Source: a virus. Taken from it: a stretch of 26,137 nt of DNA. Of the stretch, positions 23,257 through 26,137 are shown in pieces. Numbering within the stretch: the first letter of the stretch is position 1; every line of letters starts with the position of its first letter. The position numbers and the translations under genes are program-made. Location: positions 1-26,137 of the IMG/VR virus record IMGVR_UViG_3300025407_000112. One strand, written 5' to 3'. Under the pieces are notes generated by a model, which was given only the letters and a program-made list of their open reading frames with translations, was not told the origin of the DNA and did no database searches.

Positions 23257-25376
23257 TGAGTGTGATCGGTACAATACTTAAAACATCAGCAAAAGTTGCA
23301 GGTAGAGCAGGATTGATGCTCGGTAAAGCTGCACTTAAAAATATGTTTCCTAGTGTGTATTCTGCTCCAAGTAAAATCAGAAGTGTTTATAGAGAGCTGA
23401 CTGGTAAGAAAAATATAGAAACTGATTTTGATGCACTTATGGCGTTTGATGCTAGTGTTACAGTAACAAATAAGCTACTGGAACAAAACATAGAAGTTCA
23501 AAAGCAACAAAACGATGCCATAGAACAACTTGTCGCCGCTATTAAAAACATGAAAAAACAAGATGGGGGTGGAATATTAGATACAGGCGATCTAATTGGT
23601 AATCCATTTAAAAGAAAAAATCTGAAAGAACCAGTAAAAGAACCAATAAAAGAAGAACATGTTCCTAAAGGTGAGGGAACAAAAACAGCTGCTGAACTTA
23701 AAGAAGCTGAGGAAGCTGCAATTGCTGCTAAGGAAGCGGAAAAAATAGCCGCAAAAGAAACAAGCTTAGTTGGCAAAGTAACTGGTAAAATTGGTAAAGG
23801 TATTAAAGCAACCAAAGAAGTAATCATGGCTGCTGTGAAAAAAATTATTGGTCCAAAGATTGTTTCTATTGTTGCTAAACTTATTCCAGGCGAAGGCTTA
23901 ATTGCTGGTATTGGTTTTGGTGTTTGGCGTGCAGTCACTGGTGACTGGAAAGGTGGAATAGCCGAAGTCGTAAGTGGTGCAGCTTCAACTGCTCCTGTTG
24001 CTGGTACTGCAATTGCTATAGGCATACAAGCTGGCTTATTAGCACGCGATGTATACGAAGCGGTATACGGCGTATTTCCTGAAGATGATCCAGAGGCTGG
24101 CGAACGACTTAAAGCTGTTAAAGATGCTGTTGTTGAGTTTATTATGGCTCATATGCCAATGGCAAAGAAAGATGATAAGAAACCAACCACAGATATAACA
24201 CCTGCTATTGGTGGCGGCGCTGCTGTCGCGACTGGTGCTGGTGCTGAAGTATTAAATGCAGCAATCAAAACAGAGAAGGATGGGAGCAAACTCATATCTT
24301 CACCAGAGATAGAGTTTAATGCTAAGGATATCAGCTTCAATGTAAAAGATATGCTGATTCGTTATAATGAATTTAAAGTAAATGGTCAAACAGTTACTGG
24401 ACCACAAGCTGGATTAGCTGGTGCACAAGTTGGTGATGAAACAAATAGATTAGATAATCCAGCTGACACTGGGTATAGAGCTGATCCAAACGATCGAAGA
24501 CCAGAAAATATACCAGATGAACTTCCATCAATAACTCCAATGCCTGGAGAAACACAACAACATCTTGCAGCTCGTATAAGACAAGTTGCACCACATTTAA
24601 AAAATGAACAATGTGTAACGTTAGCAAAAGCAGCTGTTGGTAGTAATGATAGCGTACAAACATGGCGTCGTGGTTCAAATGCTGTAACCAATGAATTGCC
24701 CATCGGTACACCAGTTGCTACATTCATGGATAGAAGCGGTAAATCTTCAACAAGATATGATGCTGGTGGTACAGGATCTCCAGGAACAGGAACAACGCAT
24801 GCTGCTGTTGTTGCTGGATACGTAAAAGATAAAGATGGTAAAACTACAGGCATGCAAGTGTGGGAGCAATATACTGGCTCTGGTGGTCCACGTCTTAAAA
24901 CGTATCCAGTCGATAAAGGATTTGGTGAAAAGAATGCATCAAATTACTTTGCTATTGAACAAGAAAATAAAAAAGGCGAACGTGTTGCTTTGGGTGGAGA
25001 AAACACTGATTATGGTAAATATCTAACAGCACAAAAAGAAGCAGCCAAAGAACAAAAGAAACCTGATCAACAAGCACCTGTTCAACAGGCTCAGTTGGCG
25101 CAACAAAAACCACCACCTCCACCTGCACCTCCACCTGCAGCTCCCGTTCAACAGGCTCCGAGCAAACCAGCTCCACCACCACCAACGATTACGTCTAAAT
25201 ATCGTACACCAGAAAAACCAGCTGCGCCACAAGCAGCACAATCGGTGCCAACAAAACCAATTCCTCCTACTTCACCAATCAGTGATAAGGGGAATCCTAA
25301 AACGGCATCAGCAGCTGATATTTTAGGTGCACCATCGAATGTTTTAATTGGAGCTTATCTTCACACTGCCGCATAA
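23256..25376 (+). CDS. Hub/tape-measure-like protein with NlpC/P60-like (BPSL0067-type) domain
   Basis: A 706-aa modular protein, partly paralogous to the preceding one. Residues 20-47 (LMLGKAALKNMFPSVYSAPS and following) repeat the LGKAALKxMFPxxYS block. Residues about 56-100 form a coiled coil. A Lys/Glu/Ala-rich linker (120-190) is followed by two hydrophobic stretches (about 198-225 and 238-263) that could insert in a membrane. Residues about 430-568 show a cysteine-peptidase pattern: KNEQCVTLAKAA (Cys453), IGTPVATF, GTTHAAVVAGY (His515), MQVWEQYTG and ASNYFAIEQ. This fits the BPSL0067/NlpC-P60 amidase superfamily. The C-terminal 120 residues are Gln/Pro-rich, with runs of prolines. The ATG overlaps the previous stop (TAATG). 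Expected role: second peptidoglycan-cleaving component of the hub; tape-measure function is possible but unproven. Confidence 0.68.
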   Translation: MSVIGTILKTSAKVAGRAGLMLGKAALKNMFPSVYSAPSKIRSVYRELTGKKNIETDFDALMAFDASVTVTNKLLEQNIEVQKQQNDAIEQLVAAIKNMKKQDGGGILDTGDLIGNPFKRKNLKEPVKEPIKEEHVPKGEGTKTAAELKEAEEAAIAAKEAEKIAAKETSLVGKVTGKIGKGIKATKEVIMAAVKKIIGPKIVSIVAKLIPGEGLIAGIGFGVWRAVTGDWKGGIAEVVSGAASTAPVAGTAIAIGIQAGLLARDVYEAVYGVFPEDDPEAGERLKAVKDAVVEFIMAHMPMAKKDDKKPTTDITPAIGGGAAVATGAGAEVLNAAIKTEKDGSKLISSPEIEFNAKDISFNVKDMLIRYNEFKVNGQTVTGPQAGLAGAQVGDETNRLDNPADTGYRADPNDRRPENIPDELPSITPMPGETQQHLAARIRQVAPHLKNEQCVTLAKAAVGSNDSVQTWRRGSNAVTNELPIGTPVATFMDRSGKSSTRYDAGGTGSPGTGTTHAAVVAGYVKDKDGKTTGMQVWEQYTGSGGPRLKTYPVDKGFGEKNASNYFAIEQENKKGERVALGGENTDYGKYLTAQKEAAKEQKKPDQQAPVQQAQLAQQKPPPPPAPPPAAPVQQAPSKPAPPPPTITSKYRTPEKPAAPQAAQSVPTKPIPPTSPISDKGNPKTASAADILGAPSNVLIGAYLHTAA

Positions 25377-25387
25377 GGATAATAATA

Positions 25388-25903
25388 ATGGCTAAATTCT
25401 CGAGAAATACTGACGATGAACCAACTCCACCAGCTGAAAGAACTATACCTGCTGCACCCGCCCCCACAGTGGTTGTTGTTGATAATAACAATAATAGCGG
25501 TGGTGGTAGTTCTAGCAGCAATTCTACTACTAACTATCAGGCTGCGCAAGCTACTGCGACAGCTCAGGCTCAAGCATCAGTTGGCTTGGCGCAAACGTCT
25601 CTTGATAAAGAAGTCGTTGACGAACAGATTAAGAAAGAAGAAGAACATTGGGTAAAAGCATACTGGCGTCCAGCAATGGGCTGGCTCTACATGCTGATCT
25701 GCTTTATGGACTTCGTAGGCTTTCCGCTCATCTCAATGTTCCTGCCAGTTGTGTTTAAAGGATTCGGCGTACAATACCAATACGTTGCTTGGCAGTCGCT
25801 GTCATTGAGTAATGGTGGATTGATTCACTTAGCATTCGGTGCTATTCTCGGTGTGTCTGCTTGGACACGTGGTCAAGAAAAACTGGCTAAGGTCGGGCAA
25901 TAA
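25388..25903 (+). CDS. Holin-like membrane protein
   Basis: A 171-aa protein. Residues 1-70 are low complexity (Pro, Thr, Asn, Ser, Gly, Ala/Gln). Residues 71-92 are charged (SLDKEVVDEQIKKEEEHWVK). A typical holin-type segment follows: YWRPAMGWLYMLICFMDFVG, continuing FPLISMFLP (about 92-120), then a second membrane segment GGLIHLAFGAILGVSAW (143-159) and a short charged tail RGQEKLAKVGQ. The 'W-R-P ... W-x-Y' entry and 'W-T-R-G-Q-E-K' exit look like phage 3TM-type holins. I see two clear membrane spans, and perhaps a third between them. It has RBS AAGGA and lies 11 nt after the NlpC-type hub gene, so lysis and tail-hub functions share one unit. A small virion membrane protein is the alternative. 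Confidence 0.65.
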   Translation: MAKFSRNTDDEPTPPAERTIPAAPAPTVVVVDNNNNSGGGSSSSNSTTNYQAAQATATAQAQASVGLAQTSLDKEVVDEQIKKEEEHWVKAYWRPAMGWLYMLICFMDFVGFPLISMFLPVVFKGFGVQYQYVAWQSLSLSNGGLIHLAFGAILGVSAWTRGQEKLAKVGQ

Positions 25904-25907
25904 AAAA

Positions 25908-25925
25908 GGGGAGCCAAAGCTCCCC
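25908..25925 (-). terminator. Intrinsic terminator between convergent units
   Basis: A perfect 7-bp GC-rich hairpin, GGGGAGC / GCTCCCC, with a 4-nt loop (CAAA on the plus strand). On the minus strand it is followed directly by TTTTTT (complement of 25902-25907), so it is a strong terminator for the gp32-like gene. On the plus strand only a weak T-containing tail follows, but it could still slow transcription leaving the holin gene. Confidence 0.82.
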
Positions 25926-25932
25926 TCAATTC

Positions 25933-26137
25933 TTAGTCATCAGCGAGTTTCTTAAAGAACTCATCCATATCTTCGTCTTCATCATCCAATTTCGGAGCAG
26001 CTGCTAGCGTCTCCTTCAATTTTGGAGCTGGAGTCGATGGAATTACATCTTCATCAACTTGCTTCTTTGAAACATAGTCACCATCAAGACCAAGCACTTT
26101 ATTCAACTTAGCCTTCAACTCATCATAAGACTTGAAT
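25933..26137 (-). CDS. 32: Single-stranded DNA-binding protein gp32, C-terminal part
   Basis: The last 67 codons of a gene entering from the right edge; the frame stays open to the window end, so the TTG at 26118 is internal. The visible start FKSYDELKAKLNKVLGL aligns with the T4 gp32 segment FKSFEELNTKFGQVMG near the end of the core domain. A Lys/Pro/Ala linker follows, then an acidic tail ending DDEDEDMDEFFKKLADD. Such an acidic tail is the hallmark of gp32 and other SSB proteins and recruits replication and recombination partners. This early/middle gene converges on the late hub/holin unit, with the hairpin terminator between them. Confidence 0.83.
   Translation of the reverse strand, partial: FKSYDELKAKLNKVLGLDGDYVSKKQVDEDVIPSTPAPKLKETLAAAPKLDDEDEDMDEFFKKLADD

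Noticed and set aside
23498-24025. 175-codon open frame on the minus strand opposite the second hub gene
   Set aside because: A complementary shadow of Ala/Lys-rich coding sequence, with no recognisable domain.
24386-24853. 155-codon minus-strand open frame
   Set aside because: It lies opposite the NlpC/P60-like domain, whose motifs are clear on the plus strand.
25936-26118. A complete 61-codon gene starting at TTG 26118
   Set aside because: The frame stays open to the window edge and the upstream residues FKSYDE continue the gp32 alignment, so this is a truncated gp32 end.

Overview
The window is a slice of a tailed-phage (Caudoviricetes) genome from the T4 superfamily (contractile-tailed myovirus). 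It carries a nearly complete set of baseplate, tail-tube-end and tail-hub genes, plus a head-completion nuclease, a holin-like gene and the 3' end of a gp32-type single-stranded-DNA-binding protein. The DNA is AT-rich and tightly packed, with repeated TAATG stop/start overlaps. The gene forms (DUF4815 protein, short gp5-type OB protein, hub proteins carrying cell-wall hydrolase domains, no recognisable T4 gp5 lysozyme) look more like the diverged marine/alphaproteobacterial/cyanophage branch than coliphage T4. The sequence alone does not identify the host.

Minus strand, read right to left from 18325 to 1: tube cap gp48, wedge gp53, gp27-like hub protein, gp5-type OB domain, an unrecognised Ala/Gly-rich 546-aa protein, a His-rich beta-helical spike, gp25, gp6, a gp7-position wedge protein, a fibre with a gp9/gp10-type N-terminus, a glycine-rich adhesin-like protein, an enlarged gp8, a 1321-aa DUF4815 protein ending in a Peptidase_S74 intramolecular chaperone, and the start (TTG) of a further virion protein. 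Five perfect T4-type late promoter octamers (TATAAATA) lie on this strand. Three of them sit in the only intergenic gaps of more than about 25 bases (before gp48, gp25 and gp8).

Plus strand, 18369 to 25903: gp4 nuclease, a conserved protein that may be the DNA-end protector gp2, a tail-tube-fold protein (gp54/gp19 family), gp26, two related hub or tape-measure-like proteins with different peptidoglycan hydrolase domains (SleB-like and NlpC/P60/BPSL0067-like), and a holin-like protein. A hairpin terminator at 25908-25925 separates this unit from the convergent gp32-like gene at the right edge.

The most interesting signal is at the end of gp26. A T_TTT_TTT slippery heptamer in the gp26 frame is followed 7 nt later by a 9-bp stem with a nested second stem. 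The -1 frame then runs open for 61 residues with no usable start codon and ends in a TAATG overlap with the next hub gene. This has the architecture of a programmed -1 frameshift producing gp26 and a gp26 fusion, like the lambda G/GT tail-assembly chaperones, here in a T4-type baseplate-hub operon.
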